From positions 62,001-126,000 of the forward strand of contig QNGA01000009.1 in NCBI GenBank assembly GCA_003298465.1: a stretch of DNA of 64,000 bases, given 5' to 3'. The position numbers and the translations under genes were made by a program. This document shows, piece by piece, positions 17,310-26,534 of this stretch. Below the pieces are notes generated by a model. It did no database searches and was not told the DNA's origin. It saw only the letters and a program-made list of their open reading frames with translations. The stretch's first letter is position 1. Each line of letters opens with the position of its first letter. This DNA comes from a halophilic archaeon. Lineage in GTDB: Archaea > Halobacteriota > Halobacteria > Halobacteriales > Haladaptataceae.

Positions 17310-19520
17310 TTAGTAGGTGCTAAGATCGTATTCTGTAGGTGGTTGAGTATTGTGGAGATGTTTAACAAAATAATCCCATCGAGAACGGATGAAGTACGGA
17401 TGCTCGCCAAGCCAGTGATGTTCATTAGGTATTATGAGCATGTCGAAATCTTTGTTGGCATCCATAAGTGCATTCGCGAAACGGAGTGTAGCGGCCGGAT
17501 GGACGTTCTGATCTAGTTCTCCATGGACTAAGAGCAATTCACCTTCAAGCTGGTCAGCAATAGTGATGTTTGATTGCTCACGGTAGTGTTCCTCAACAGG
17601 ATAGCCCATCCACATTTCGTTCCAAGAAGCTTTGTCTAACCGGTGGTCATGATTTCCGCTTGAGGATACAGCAACGTCGTAGAAATCTGGGTGTTGGAGA
17701 AGTGCTCGAGCAGAATCATAGCCTCCGGCAGAGTGACCATAGATTCCCACCTGTGAACAATCAATATAGGAGTATTCCTCGGCTAATTGTTGAAGCGCGG
17801 CTTTATGATCCTCTACTCCAGTTCGACTCAAGTTTTTATATGAGTAGTCGCGAAATGCTTTCGAACGACGACCAGTTCCACGGCCATCAACCATGACAAC
17901 GATAAAGCCAAGTTCAGCAATTGATTGAGCACCAGATCGATATGCTTCGAACTTTTTTGGCACATGTTGGTCGTGTGGCCCTGTGTAGATGTGTTCTATT
18001 ACGGGGTAATCGTTTGAGGGATCGAAATTAGATGGGCGCCACATCACCCCATAGAGATCAGTCTCGTCATCAGCCGCAGTTACCTCAAACGACTTTGGGG
18101 ATACCCAGCCCGTATCACGAAGTTGGTCAATATTCGCACTCTCTAATTCACATATCTCGTCGCCGGTAGTGCTGTGTCGCAAGACGGTAACTGGAGGTGA
18201 GTCGACTCGCGAATAGGTATCAATAATATATTCACCAGACGGTGAGACAGTGATCGTATGATCAGCCGGTTCAGGTGTGAGAAGTGTAAGATCTGATCCG
18301 TCGAAGTTCACCCGATAGAGATGCCGGAGATAGGGATCGCAGTCTGGTTCTCGACCACTGGCAGTGAAATAGATTTGCCTTGTATCCTCGTCAACATGCT
18401 TGATATCCCGTACAACCCACTCACCAGTTGTGATAGCCTGTTTATTTTCTCCAGATTGAGCATCGATAAGATACAGATGATGCCACCCACTTTTTTCCGA
18501 GGACCAAATAATCTCATCACTGGTGTCGATAACTCGTGCATGTGACATCCGGGGATCGACTAATGTATCTGATTCATCCTCGATCACAGTCCGAGATTCG
18601 CCCGTTCGTGAATCGATCTTGAAGAACGTTGCAGTGTCAAAGCCGCGAGACCGACGAACATAATGGAGACAGTCGCTATCGCCATACCAGTTAAATTGCG
18701 GTCCATCCCCAAAGTAGAGAAGCGGGATGGGATCAATATCCAGTTCAACTTTTGTTCGCCTTTCAATGTCGAAAACAATGGGTTCTGCGACGGGTAGACC
18801 CTTCTCTCCAGGAAGTGGATAATCATAGAGAAAGTGCCTCGGTCGTAATTGATCGTCAGGTGAAGATTGTATAAGGGCAAGCTGATTAGCAGAACGTCGA
18901 TCTAACCGAAAAGTCGCCAGTTGTGTCGAGTCGGGGGACCAGCTAACTTCAACTGATTGGTCGAGGTCTTGTTTTCCTTCCTCTACCATATCGACGGGGG
19001 AAGGATAGGATGTTGCGTAGGGATACTGTTTTTCACCGTTTGATGTTAGTTGAATCACTTCGTGATTGCTTGTATCGCGTACATAGAGATCGTGATCTTC
19101 AACGAACGCTATCCATTGTCCGTCAGGAGATATTCCCGGTGGCTCCTCCGTGACAGAGATTGGTCTGCAGTCATATGTAGACAAGTTACACTCGTACGTC
19201 GTCTCTTGAATACGGAACTGAATGGCTGTCTTATTATTGGCATATTCGATCTTGTCGAACGGTAGATCCCATTTATCCTGCGCCGCATTCATCTCACTTG
19301 ATAGCGCATTAGCGAGTCGTTCGTGATCGAATGCATATGAGGAGGTGTTCGTGTCTGGGTCAACTTGGATGAATTCTTTGCCGTTATGACGCTCACGTCG
19401 ATACCAGAATTGATCAGTGTCATTGATCCAGTGCACCGTAATATCGTCATTTAGGACGTTGTGTTTGATATTCTGGGGAAGGAATTGTTCAGCCCGCTCA
19501 TAATCTTCAGAGGATACCAT
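17310..19520 (-). CDS. S9 family peptidase (dipeptidyl-peptidase IV / prolyl oligopeptidase type)
   Basis: A 736-residue serine peptidase of clan SC. The N-terminal ~470 residues form a DPP-IV-type beta-propeller (GISPDGQWIAFVEDHDLYVR; VEVSWSPDSTQLATFRLDRR; SGEYIIDTYSRVDSPP). The catalytic domain carries the nucleophile in GIYGHSAGGY (Ser about 597), Asp in HGELDQNV (about 670) and His in PNEHHW (about 701-702). No signal peptide is seen, so it should act in the cytoplasm on imported peptides, releasing Xaa-Pro or cutting after Pro. Together with the glycine cleavage operon and the two peptide importers this suits breakdown of proline-rich peptides. Exact specificity (DPP-IV or acylaminoacyl) cannot be told from sequence alone. 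Confidence 0.85.
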   Translation of the reverse strand: MVSSEDYERAEQFLPQNIKHNVLNDDITVHWINDTDQFWYRRERHNGKEFIQVDPDTNTSSYAFDHERLANALSSEMNAAQDKWDLPFDKIEYANNKTAIQFRIQETTYECNLSTYDCRPISVTEEPPGISPDGQWIAFVEDHDLYVRDTSNHEVIQLTSNGEKQYPYATSYPSPVDMVEEGKQDLDQSVEVSWSPDSTQLATFRLDRRSANQLALIQSSPDDQLRPRHFLYDYPLPGEKGLPVAEPIVFDIERRTKVELDIDPIPLLYFGDGPQFNWYGDSDCLHYVRRSRGFDTATFFKIDSRTGESRTVIEDESDTLVDPRMSHARVIDTSDEIIWSSEKSGWHHLYLIDAQSGENKQAITTGEWVVRDIKHVDEDTRQIYFTASGREPDCDPYLRHLYRVNFDGSDLTLLTPEPADHTITVSPSGEYIIDTYSRVDSPPVTVLRHSTTGDEICELESANIDQLRDTGWVSPKSFEVTAADDETDLYGVMWRPSNFDPSNDYPVIEHIYTGPHDQHVPKKFEAYRSGAQSIAELGFIVVMVDGRGTGRRSKAFRDYSYKNLSRTGVEDHKAALQQLAEEYSYIDCSQVGIYGHSAGGYDSARALLQHPDFYDVAVSSSGNHDHRLDKASWNEMWMGYPVEEHYREQSNITIADQLEGELLLVHGELDQNVHPAATLRFANALMDANKDFDMLIIPNEHHWLGEHPYFIRSRWDYFVKHLHNTQPPTEYDLSTY

Positions 19521-20022
19521 CAGTGATCTCCAGTTGGGACGAGTCCGTCATAGGCCTGTACCGAGCGATTCGCAACTATTGAGAAGGATTGAAGCTGGTT
19601 TAGGTTCATGGCTGGGAAGCAATGGTGAAGTGGAATCTCCATAGCAATCGATATTAGCTGCGAAATATTAAGTATTGGCCAATTCCCAACTTGCGCGAGC
19701 AGAGAGAAAACCTAAAGATTTGAGTTTGACAGACAACCCCATACATAACGGATAGTTGTCTTATTTCTCAAGCTGTAGTTTACTACTCAACGCAACCGGC
19801 AAAAGTATACTACTATTGTCCTTCTTTGGATTACTATCTAATACTATAATTAAATTTATGCGAAAGTATAAGTAGAAGCGTGGAAACTCCGCCATTAGTA
19901 GAGCGATACAGCCAGTCCAATATGCCCGCTAGCAATTTAATTGATCAACATAAAACCATGAATAGGAGCGGAAGAGAACGCAGAGTGGCAGTGACCTATG
20001 TTACGTTTACTCCTTCGAAATT
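19521..20022. other. intergenic stretch, AT-rich
   Basis: Divergent region between the S9 peptidase and the small HTH gene. It is strongly AT-rich from 19780 to 19880 (TATA-like tracts), with no frame or clear palindrome identified. It probably holds the promoters of both genes. Confidence 0.4.
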
Positions 20023-20280
20023 ATGGAGAGACACAAAATGACTGGAACACAAGACAACTTAATCATTAATTGTTCTCCCAGTCAAAAGCTAGTATACTTG
20101 GTGATCTCTCAAGAAGGAGCGCTAACAACGTCAGAAATCACTCATAGAACCCTACTTCCGAAGGAAACTGTGCAATATGCAGTAACCGAATTATGCGAAG
20201 AAGGTCTCATAGAACAAACCTATGACTTTAGTGATATCCGAAACAGAAAATATCGGCTTCCGGATGAAGAGAGAGTCTAG
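20023..20280 (+). CDS. small winged-helix transcription regulator
   Basis: An 85-residue protein, 80 residues if it starts at Met6 (20038). The helix-turn-helix runs through SPSQKLVYLVISQEGALTTS, RTLLPKETVQYAVTELCEEG and a wing, LIEQTYDFSDIRNRKYRL. It is a relative of the protein at 12053. It is transcribed away from the S9 peptidase and towards the glycine cleavage operon (tail to tail with gcvPB), so it could act on the peptidase promoter in the shared 500 bp region. That link is only positional. Confidence 0.7.
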   Translation: MERHKMTGTQDNLIINCSPSQKLVYLVISQEGALTTSEITHRTLLPKETVQYAVTELCEEGLIEQTYDFSDIRNRKYRLPDEERV

Positions 20281-20420
20281 CAAATAATAAAGAATTGACT
20301 CCAAAAGCACTGCTCACTAACGCTACTGCGGAGTTTGACCATATATTTTCAATATAATAACCGACGCTTAGAAAAATATTCACGGACAAAGTATTGAGAT
20401 AGCGTCTTCTGAGCTATCTC

Positions 20421-21848
20421 TTAGTTATCTAGCTGATGCCAGGAGAGTCGTGGGTTTCGAGCAGCCTTTGTCTGGTTAATTCGGTATGAAGAGGTTCGGC
20501 CAGGCGCTTGTTTGAGTGTCTCTGGTTTTTCGCTATCGACTGCGTTGAACGCAGCTGCTAACTGCTCAAGTGTTTGTTTACTCTCTGACTCGGTTGGCTC
20601 AGTCATGAGCGCTTCAGAGACAGTTTCTGGCCATTTTGTTGTTGGGGGGTGGACCCCGTAATCTAGCATTCTCTTTGCAAAGTCAGCTGCATCCTTATCA
20701 CCTGCACTTGCGACGAACTCGTGATGGAATGGCTGGTACGGAATGTCAAGATCAAGTTGAGAGGCAAGGTAGTTGGCGTTGAGGACTGCTTTAGCACTAG
20801 TATCCCGAAGGCCGGCATCACCCAGTCGGTTGATATACGCATACGCTTTCAATAGAACCAGCCAGTTCCCCATCACACCGTGAACCTTGCCGATAGAATC
20901 GTCAGGTTCGAATAATTCAAAGTTATCATCTGTTTTTCGGACTTGCGGTGACGGAAGGAATTCTGCTAAATATTGCTTTACACCAATTGGGCCTGCACCG
21001 GGGCCTCCTCCGCCATGGGGGGTCGCGAACGTCTTGTGCACATTGTAATGCATAATATCGAATCCCATATCGCCAGGCCGAGCACGGCCCAGCAGTGCAT
21101 TCAAATTAGCACCGTCGTAGTAGAGAAGCCCACCTGCATCATGGACAACCTTCGCGATCTCCTCAATTTTGCGTTCAAACAACCCAAGTGTATTCGGATT
21201 AGTAAGCATGAGAGCAGCTGTGGACTCTCCAACAGCAGACGACAGCGCATCAAGATCAACACGCCCGTCTGAATTCGCTGGCAATTCAACAACATTATAG
21301 CCAGCCAATGCAGCGCTTGCGAAGTTAGTTCCGTGAGCACTAGATGGAATAATAACTTCATCCCGTTGTGCTGCTTCATCATTTGTACTGTGATATGCTT
21401 TCGCGATAAGAATTCCAGTAAATTCACCAGCAGCACCAGCAGGCGGCTGCAATGTCACTGCATCCATTCCACCAATCTGGCAAAGTGAATCTTGGAGACT
21501 GTGATAGACCTCTAGAGTTCCTTGGATTGTTTCGCTGTTTCGATCCGGATGGACTGCTGCTGTTGGTAGCGAAGCGATGTCTTCGGTAAATTTGGGATTA
21601 TACTTCATCGTGCAGGACCCGAGCGGATACGGACCACTGTCGATGCCATAATTCATCTGCGAGAGCCGTGTGTAATGCCGAGCAAGCTCTGGTTCCGATA
21701 CGTCAGGGAGTTCCAGTGATTCTCTGGTAAGATCCTCTGGAAGGTCAGTTTCGTCGATAGTGACTTCTTCAAGTCCCTTCTCTGAAAGCAATGGTTCATA
21801 CCCATCTGTTGCCTGTTCGTCCCACACTGCCTGGTTGTAAAATTGCAT
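20421..21848 (-). CDS. gcvPB: glycine dehydrogenase (decarboxylating) subunit 2
   Basis: P-protein beta half of the glycine cleavage system, 475 residues. It decarboxylates glycine on pyridoxal phosphate and hands the aminomethyl group to lipoyl GcvH. The PLP lysine sits in HYNVHKTFATPHGGGGPGAG (Lys about 272). Other family blocks are YPLGSCTMKYNPK, LQPPAGAAGEFTG and SAHGTNFASA. Its ATG shares a base with the stop of gcvPA, so the two subunits are coupled. It is the last gene of the gcvT-gcvH-gcvPA-gcvPB operon. Length and motifs look intact. Confidence 0.95.
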   Translation of the reverse strand: MQFYNQAVWDEQATDGYEPLLSEKGLEEVTIDETDLPEDLTRESLELPDVSEPELARHYTRLSQMNYGIDSGPYPLGSCTMKYNPKFTEDIASLPTAAVHPDRNSETIQGTLEVYHSLQDSLCQIGGMDAVTLQPPAGAAGEFTGILIAKAYHSTNDEAAQRDEVIIPSSAHGTNFASAALAGYNVVELPANSDGRVDLDALSSAVGESTAALMLTNPNTLGLFERKIEEIAKVVHDAGGLLYYDGANLNALLGRARPGDMGFDIMHYNVHKTFATPHGGGGPGAGPIGVKQYLAEFLPSPQVRKTDDNFELFEPDDSIGKVHGVMGNWLVLLKAYAYINRLGDAGLRDTSAKAVLNANYLASQLDLDIPYQPFHHEFVASAGDKDAADFAKRMLDYGVHPPTTKWPETVSEALMTEPTESESKQTLEQLAAAFNAVDSEKPETLKQAPGRTSSYRINQTKAARNPRLSWHQLDN

Positions 21849-23224
21849 TATTTGAGGGCCTCCTGAATCGACTGGATTAATTCCTCTACTTGATTTTCAT
21901 TCGTTTCATCAACACAAATTTGGATTTCATCAGTATTGAGTGCATGGACAGCAAAGCCCATTTCTAGCAATTCATCAGCAACTTCTCGAGCATCTGGTTC
22001 AATACGCGCTTTGAATTCCCGGAAATGATAGCAATCATGCACTGGTGCTGAAATACCATCAATAGCATCGAGAGCCTGTGCTACATTCTCAGGTAACTGA
22101 TGACATTTCTTGGCAAGAGAAATGAGGCCAGACGGTCCGAGCGAGGCAGCGTGAATAGCTGTTCGAAGAGCGACCCACGCTTGGTTTGTACAAATATTAC
22201 TGGTGGCTCGTTCACGACGGATGTGTTGCTCCCGCGTCTGGAGTGTTAATGTAAATGCACGTGATCCATGAGCATCTTCTGACGCTCCGACCAATCGTCC
22301 TGGAACCTGCCGAAGGTAGTTTTCACGGCAGGCAAAGATTCCCAGGCCCATTCCATACGCGGGGGGGAGTCCAAGAACGCTAGCATCACCGACAACAATG
22401 TCAGCACCGACACTCGCTGGCGATTGAAGCAAAGAGAGAGCGACAAGGTCAGAGCCAAGACAGAATAGTGCCTCATGCTTCTTAGTGAGTTCCCCAATCT
22501 CATTGAGCTGTTCTTCGATTACACCTTCGGGAGTTGGGTTCTCAATGTGAACCATCACAACGTCGTCAGCAAGTTCTTGGCTGAGCCCCTTTGAAGTCGC
22601 CAGACCATTATCTGTTCGGAATTCATCAACAGTTAGATCCGTGCCGGCGACATAGTTTTCAAGAACGGCTCGTCGTTCCTTACGGAGGTAATCAGGTACC
22701 AAGACGCGTGAACCGTCCACTTGACGAGCACGAGCAGCCAAGGTCGCTGCTTCTCCTAGTGCTGTTGCCGCATCATACATTGAGCAGTTTGCGACTTTCA
22801 AGCCAGTGAGTTCAACAAGCAATGACTGGTATTCGAAGAGGGCCTGAAGAAATCCTTGCGTCACTTCGGGTTGATACTGGGTATAGGAGGTGATGAATTC
22901 AGACCGGAGCGAAAGATGGTCAACAATTGAGGGGATATAATGGGAATAATGACCTCGGCCAAGGAATTCAGTGAGATTATTGTTTTGGTCTAAAGTATGA
23001 GTGAGTTGTTGCGTTACCTGCTGTTCTGGTGTCTTTTTGAGATCAGTCGTATTGTCAAAGCGGATTGATTCAGGAATGTCGAAAAGGCTCTCGATAGACT
23101 CAGCGCCAACTGAGTTCAACATTGCCTGAACTTCTAATTCTGTATGTGGCGTGAATGGGCTCCCATGACGTATGTTTTCTAGATTTTCTGTCCTATCTTC
23201 TCGTTGATCAGGATTTTCAGTCAT
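21848..23224 (-). CDS. gcvPA: glycine dehydrogenase (decarboxylating) subunit 1
   Basis: P-protein alpha half, 458 residues, forming the P-protein with GcvPB. Family blocks seen are GSPFTPHTELEVQAML near residue 20-35, FLGRGHYSHYIPSIVDHL, TSYTQYQPEVTQGFLQALFE, SMYDAATALGEAA and ERATSNICTNQAWVALRTAI. It starts 6 bp after gcvH ends. The first ~18 residues are a charged extension. There is no sign of damage. It works on glycine, which in this setting may come from Gly-rich (collagen-like) peptides. Confidence 0.95.
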   Translation of the reverse strand: MTENPDQREDRTENLENIRHGSPFTPHTELEVQAMLNSVGAESIESLFDIPESIRFDNTTDLKKTPEQQVTQQLTHTLDQNNNLTEFLGRGHYSHYIPSIVDHLSLRSEFITSYTQYQPEVTQGFLQALFEYQSLLVELTGLKVANCSMYDAATALGEAATLAARARQVDGSRVLVPDYLRKERRAVLENYVAGTDLTVDEFRTDNGLATSKGLSQELADDVVMVHIENPTPEGVIEEQLNEIGELTKKHEALFCLGSDLVALSLLQSPASVGADIVVGDASVLGLPPAYGMGLGIFACRENYLRQVPGRLVGASEDAHGSRAFTLTLQTREQHIRRERATSNICTNQAWVALRTAIHAASLGPSGLISLAKKCHQLPENVAQALDAIDGISAPVHDCYHFREFKARIEPDAREVADELLEMGFAVHALNTDEIQICVDETNENQVEELIQSIQEALK

Positions 23225-23230
23225 ATGAGT

Positions 23231-23605
23231 TCAAATCTGATCGCGGTATTCTGCCGGACTGTATAGGCAATCCAAGTCGTCGTCTGTTTCGATCTCAACC
23301 ATCCATCCGCGCTGAAATGGTTCATTATTGACAAGCTCCGGCTTATCCAGAGCTTCATCGTTGATAGCTATGACTTCACCTGAGACCGGAGCATAGATGT
23401 CTGAGACGGCTTTAATACTCTCGATAACACCGATTTCATCACCTTCATCGACTGTATCACCTTCTGCTGGAAGTTCTAAGAAGACTATATCGCCTAGTTC
23501 GTCTTGAGCAAAATCAGTGATTCCAATACGCACGACACCATCTCTGTCTTCAATCCATTCGTGCGACTCTGTGTACTGTAGTCCATCAGGTACTTTGAAT
23601 TTCAT
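23231..23605 (-). CDS. gcvH: glycine cleavage system H protein
   Basis: Lipoyl carrier of the glycine cleavage system, 124 residues, the usual length. The lipoylation site is the Lys in [20 protein letters not shown] (Lys about 65). TESHEWIE near residue 12-19 and [14 protein letters not shown] are family hallmarks. It starts 15 bp after gcvT. It shuttles the aminomethyl group from GcvP to GcvT and needs a lipoylating enzyme and dihydrolipoamide dehydrogenase encoded elsewhere. Confidence 0.96.
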   Translation of the reverse strand: MKFKVPDGLQYTESHEWIEDRDGVVRIGITDFAQDELGDIVFLELPAEGDTVDEGDEIGVIESIKAVSDIYAPVSGEVIAINDEALDKPELVNNEPFQRGWMVEIETDDDLDCLYSPAEYRDQI

Positions 23606-23620
23606 GTTTCTATGAGCTCC

Positions 23621-24721
23621 TCAGTTTGTTTCGAGGGTACTGAGAAAACGTTGATCAACGACTGTAGCGTTAACGAGTTGATCGCGGATTTCAATATTAA
23701 CGTCCGTTCCATTGTCTGCATAGTCCGAGCGGATATAGCCAAGTGCCAGTGGTATATCGAATGTAGGACTGAGCGTGCCACTTGTAACGTGGCCGATCTC
23801 CTCATCGTTGTCAACAATCGAGTACCCATGGCGGGCGATTCCACGATCTTCTATTTTGATTCCTACTAGCTGTTCGCTGAGATCCGTGTTTTTATACTTT
23901 TGTAAGGCATCCTGACCGATGAAGGTCTGTTTCGAAAAATCGACAACGAAGTCGAGGCCAGCCTCAAGGGGAGTCCGAGGCTCATCGATTGGATCAAAGT
24001 CCTGTCCTGATAGCAACAGCCCGGCCTCCAACCGAAGTGTGTCTCGTGCGCCGAGGCCACATGACTGGATTGTTTCAAAGGCATTCCAAATCTCTACGGC
24101 ATCATCTGACGCAAAGAAAATCTCGAATCCGTCTTCCCCCGTATATCCAGTTCTTGCAATCAAACATTCGCGGCCAGCTATTTCATTGCGTTTCAGACTG
24201 AATTGCGACAGATCATCAACGGGTTCGGTTGAGACAGAATGAACGATATCTTCCGAATCTGGCCCCTGGACGGCAATCATTCCAGTCTCAGTAGTCTTAT
24301 TCTCAATACTAACTGTAAGTCCGTATTTCCAGGCAAATTCAGACCACCGATTGGCCATTTGCTCCCCATGGCCTGCATTGGGGACGAATAAATAGCCTGT
24401 TTGCTCTGGATACTGATACACGACGGTATCATCTAGAATCACACCATCGCTGTTTAGAATACACGAATAGTGGGCGTCACCTGGAGATAATTCCTTGATG
24501 TTGTTAGTTGTAAGTCGATTCATGAGCTCCGTGGCATCCGGACCTTTCACCACTACTTCGCCCATATGGCTGACATCAAAAACTCCGGCTGAATTTCTCA
24601 CGGCGGAGTGTTCGGACTGTATACTATCGAACGTAACAGGCATCTCCCAACCACCGAAGTCAGTGAAATCTGCTCCAGCATCTTGGTGTGCCTGGTAAAG
24701 GGGTGGCTTACGCGATGACAC
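23621..24721 (-). CDS. gcvT: glycine cleavage system T protein (aminomethyltransferase)
   Basis: Transfers the methylene group from aminomethyl-lipoyl GcvH to tetrahydrofolate and frees ammonia. Domains seen are KFTDFGGWEMP-like DFGGWEMPVTF near the start, GVFDVSHMGEVVVKGPDA, RTGYTGEDGFEIFF and the C-terminal barrel. The longest frame begins at an ATG at 24763. The conserved start (RKPPLYQAH) follows a GTG at 24721, and a TATA box at 24744-24751 lies inside the longer frame at the right distance for a leaderless mRNA from that GTG. I therefore choose 24721 (366 residues). First gene of the operon. Confidence 0.93.
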   Translation of the reverse strand: MSSRKPPLYQAHQDAGADFTDFGGWEMPVTFDSIQSEHSAVRNSAGVFDVSHMGEVVVKGPDATELMNRLTTNNIKELSPGDAHYSCILNSDGVILDDTVVYQYPEQTGYLFVPNAGHGEQMANRWSEFAWKYGLTVSIENKTTETGMIAVQGPDSEDIVHSVSTEPVDDLSQFSLKRNEIAGRECLIARTGYTGEDGFEIFFASDDAVEIWNAFETIQSCGLGARDTLRLEAGLLLSGQDFDPIDEPRTPLEAGLDFVVDFSKQTFIGQDALQKYKNTDLSEQLVGIKIEDRGIARHGYSIVDNDEEIGHVTSGTLSPTFDIPLALGYIRSDYADNGTDVNIEIRDQLVNATVVDQRFLSTLETN

Positions 24722-24743
24722 GTCATACCAATTCTGATGGTTG

Positions 24744-24751
24744 AATAAATA
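24744..24751 (-). promoter_or_regulatory. TATA box of the gcv operon
   Basis: On the minus strand TATTTATT is centred about 26 nt before the GTG at 24721. It decides between the two possible gcvT starts. Confidence 0.6.
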
Positions 24752-24792
24752 GCTTTCTCTCAAGTGGGATTATTAGACTAGCAGGATCAGGT

Positions 24793-25074
24793 TCAAACCT
24801 CGCTACCACGATCAACGGAGTAGCCCACGTTGCGGATTGAGTTTACGATCAAGTCGGATGGATCGAGTCCACTGGACTTAATATAGAAGTGTAGATAGGC
24901 TTCTCCAATGTTGAGTTCGTCACTGGATCATTCGTGACTTACCTCACGGATGTTTGCTCCATGGTTAGTGATTATTTTCTTGATTTGGTTCCTTTGTCCG
25001 GGTTTGTCTATAATCTGGACTTGGAGTCGAATATGCTGCTCTAAGGTGATCAATCCATGGATGAGGAGTGCTTG
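24793..25074 (-). pseudogene. ACT-domain C-terminal stump of threonine dehydratase
   Basis: Read on the minus strand the frame gives LLIHGLITLEQHIRLQVQII, then DKPGQRNQIKKIITNHGANI and, after an in-frame TGA (HE-stop-SSDELNIGEAYLHFYI), KSSGLDPSDLIVNSIRNVGY. This is the regulatory ACT domain at the end of haloarchaeal threonine ammonia-lyase (ilvA/tdcB type). The catalytic domain is missing and a stop closes the frame upstream at about 25075. So only the tail of a former threonine or serine deaminase gene remains, next to the gcv operon. Confidence 0.65.
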
Positions 25075-25295
25075 GAAGTTTTATATTTAATTATTAGTTA
25101 AAAGTTTTGGAATAACATACTATCGATTTAGAGGTAGTCGCTTCGTACTGGGAAATTGATATTGCACTGATGTCTTCAATTACCTAGTTAGTCCGTTCAA
25201 CCATCTACGGCAAGCTTTCGGTAATCTCGGCATCTGAAATGCTATAAAATCAAAAAGAGCCGATATTTCGCTGCTGCTCTGTCGCTAACGGTCTA

Positions 25296-26423
25296 TCAGT
25301 TATTCTGTGAATTGACTCCAACTGCCGCAGCAACATCCAGTAATCCGTTGCCTTGTTGATAGCTCGGCATTCCTAAGTCCTCTGCGGTACTATTGAGCGT
25401 GCCTCGTGCATCCGTGTTCGAGTACCCAAAGTCACTCATGAGGATACCAGCTGCGCCAGCGACATGGGGTGTGGCCATCGACGTCCCCGACATAGTGGTA
25501 TAAGTGTCGTTATAATATGTTGAATTGACGTTGCTTCCCGGAGCCACGAGTTCGACTTCAGACCCGGTGTTCGAGAAGCTAGAAAGATTGTCAGAGCTAT
25601 TTGTCGATCCAACAGCGACACATTCCGAGTTTGCTGCAGGATACTCTACGCAGTCGTAGCAGCCATCGTTCCCAGTAGCGGCCGGGAGGAAAACTCCACG
25701 GTTGTACGCGTATGTGCATGCGTCTTTAACAACCGATGAGTATGGACCGCCGATGCTCATACTACCAACATCCCAGCCTTGGTCGGCAACGTACTCGATC
25801 CCAGCGGCAATATCAGAATTATATCCACTGCCACTATCACTCAGCACCTTAACAGAGTGCAACGTTGCACCAGGAGCGACGCCGACGACACCTTGTGAAT
25901 TATTAACGGCAGCCGCGATACCTGCACAGTGCGTGCCGTGTCCATTGCGGTCATACCAGCTAGAGCCAGTAAAGGATGCTCCACTACCGAGGTTACTGTA
26001 GAGATCTGGATGGTTCGGATCGATACCAGTATCCAGAATGGCGATATCCGCACTGCTACCATTATACCCATTGAGTTGTGCTTGTTCGGCATCAACCCGG
26101 TCCACACCCCAGGAAAGGCTTTCTGCGAGCGCGTGCATTTTGCCATCCACCTCGGCATATCGAATTTCACTCCGGTTTTGGAGTGCCGTCAAAGCCTGTT
26201 TGGGGATATCCAGTGAGAGCGCGTCGAACGAGTAGTCTCGATGAACTGATTTCGATGAATTCAGTGCTAGTTTTCGTCCCTTAGTGTTCTTATAGCCGAC
26301 GTTGATTCGCACGTGCTCACTTGGCTTTGCCGTGGTTAGGCCTGTAACTGCGAGACCGCTTGTTGCTGCACCGGTTACTTTGAGCAGGCTACGCCGTGAC
26401 TTCCTAATTTCAGTGCCTTTCAT
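25296..26423 (-). CDS. Tat-exported subtilisin-like serine protease (halolysin type)
   Basis: Extracellular endopeptidase of family S8, 375 residues. The twin-arginine signal (KSRRSLLKVTG, about 8-18) is followed by an I9-type propeptide to about 105. The catalytic triad is intact: Asp131 in IAILDTGID, His162 in GHGTHCAGIA and Ser315 in SGTSMATPHVAGAAG. The oxyanion Asn is about 252 in ATGND. Cys pairs at GNDGCYDC and elsewhere may form disulfides. The C-terminal extension of the classic halolysins is absent. Export through Tat means it folds before secretion. Beside a peptide importer it would supply oligopeptides from proteins such as gelatin, an inference. Confidence 0.92.
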   Translation of the reverse strand: MKGTEIRKSRRSLLKVTGAATSGLAVTGLTTAKPSEHVRINVGYKNTKGRKLALNSSKSVHRDYSFDALSLDIPKQALTALQNRSEIRYAEVDGKMHALAESLSWGVDRVDAEQAQLNGYNGSSADIAILDTGIDPNHPDLYSNLGSGASFTGSSWYDRNGHGTHCAGIAAAVNNSQGVVGVAPGATLHSVKVLSDSGSGYNSDIAAGIEYVADQGWDVGSMSIGGPYSSVVKDACTYAYNRGVFLPAATGNDGCYDCVEYPAANSECVAVGSTNSSDNLSSFSNTGSEVELVAPGSNVNSTYYNDTYTTMSGTSMATPHVAGAAGILMSDFGYSNTDARGTLNSTAEDLGMPSYQQGNGLLDVAAAVGVNSQNN

Positions 26424-26534
26424 GGCGATTTAACAGTACATTTATTCACTATTAAGTCTTTATTCTAGATGATGCTAAGTTAAATCCTAGTAAAATATAG
26501 GATATATTATATCTAACTAGAGATAATTAAATCG

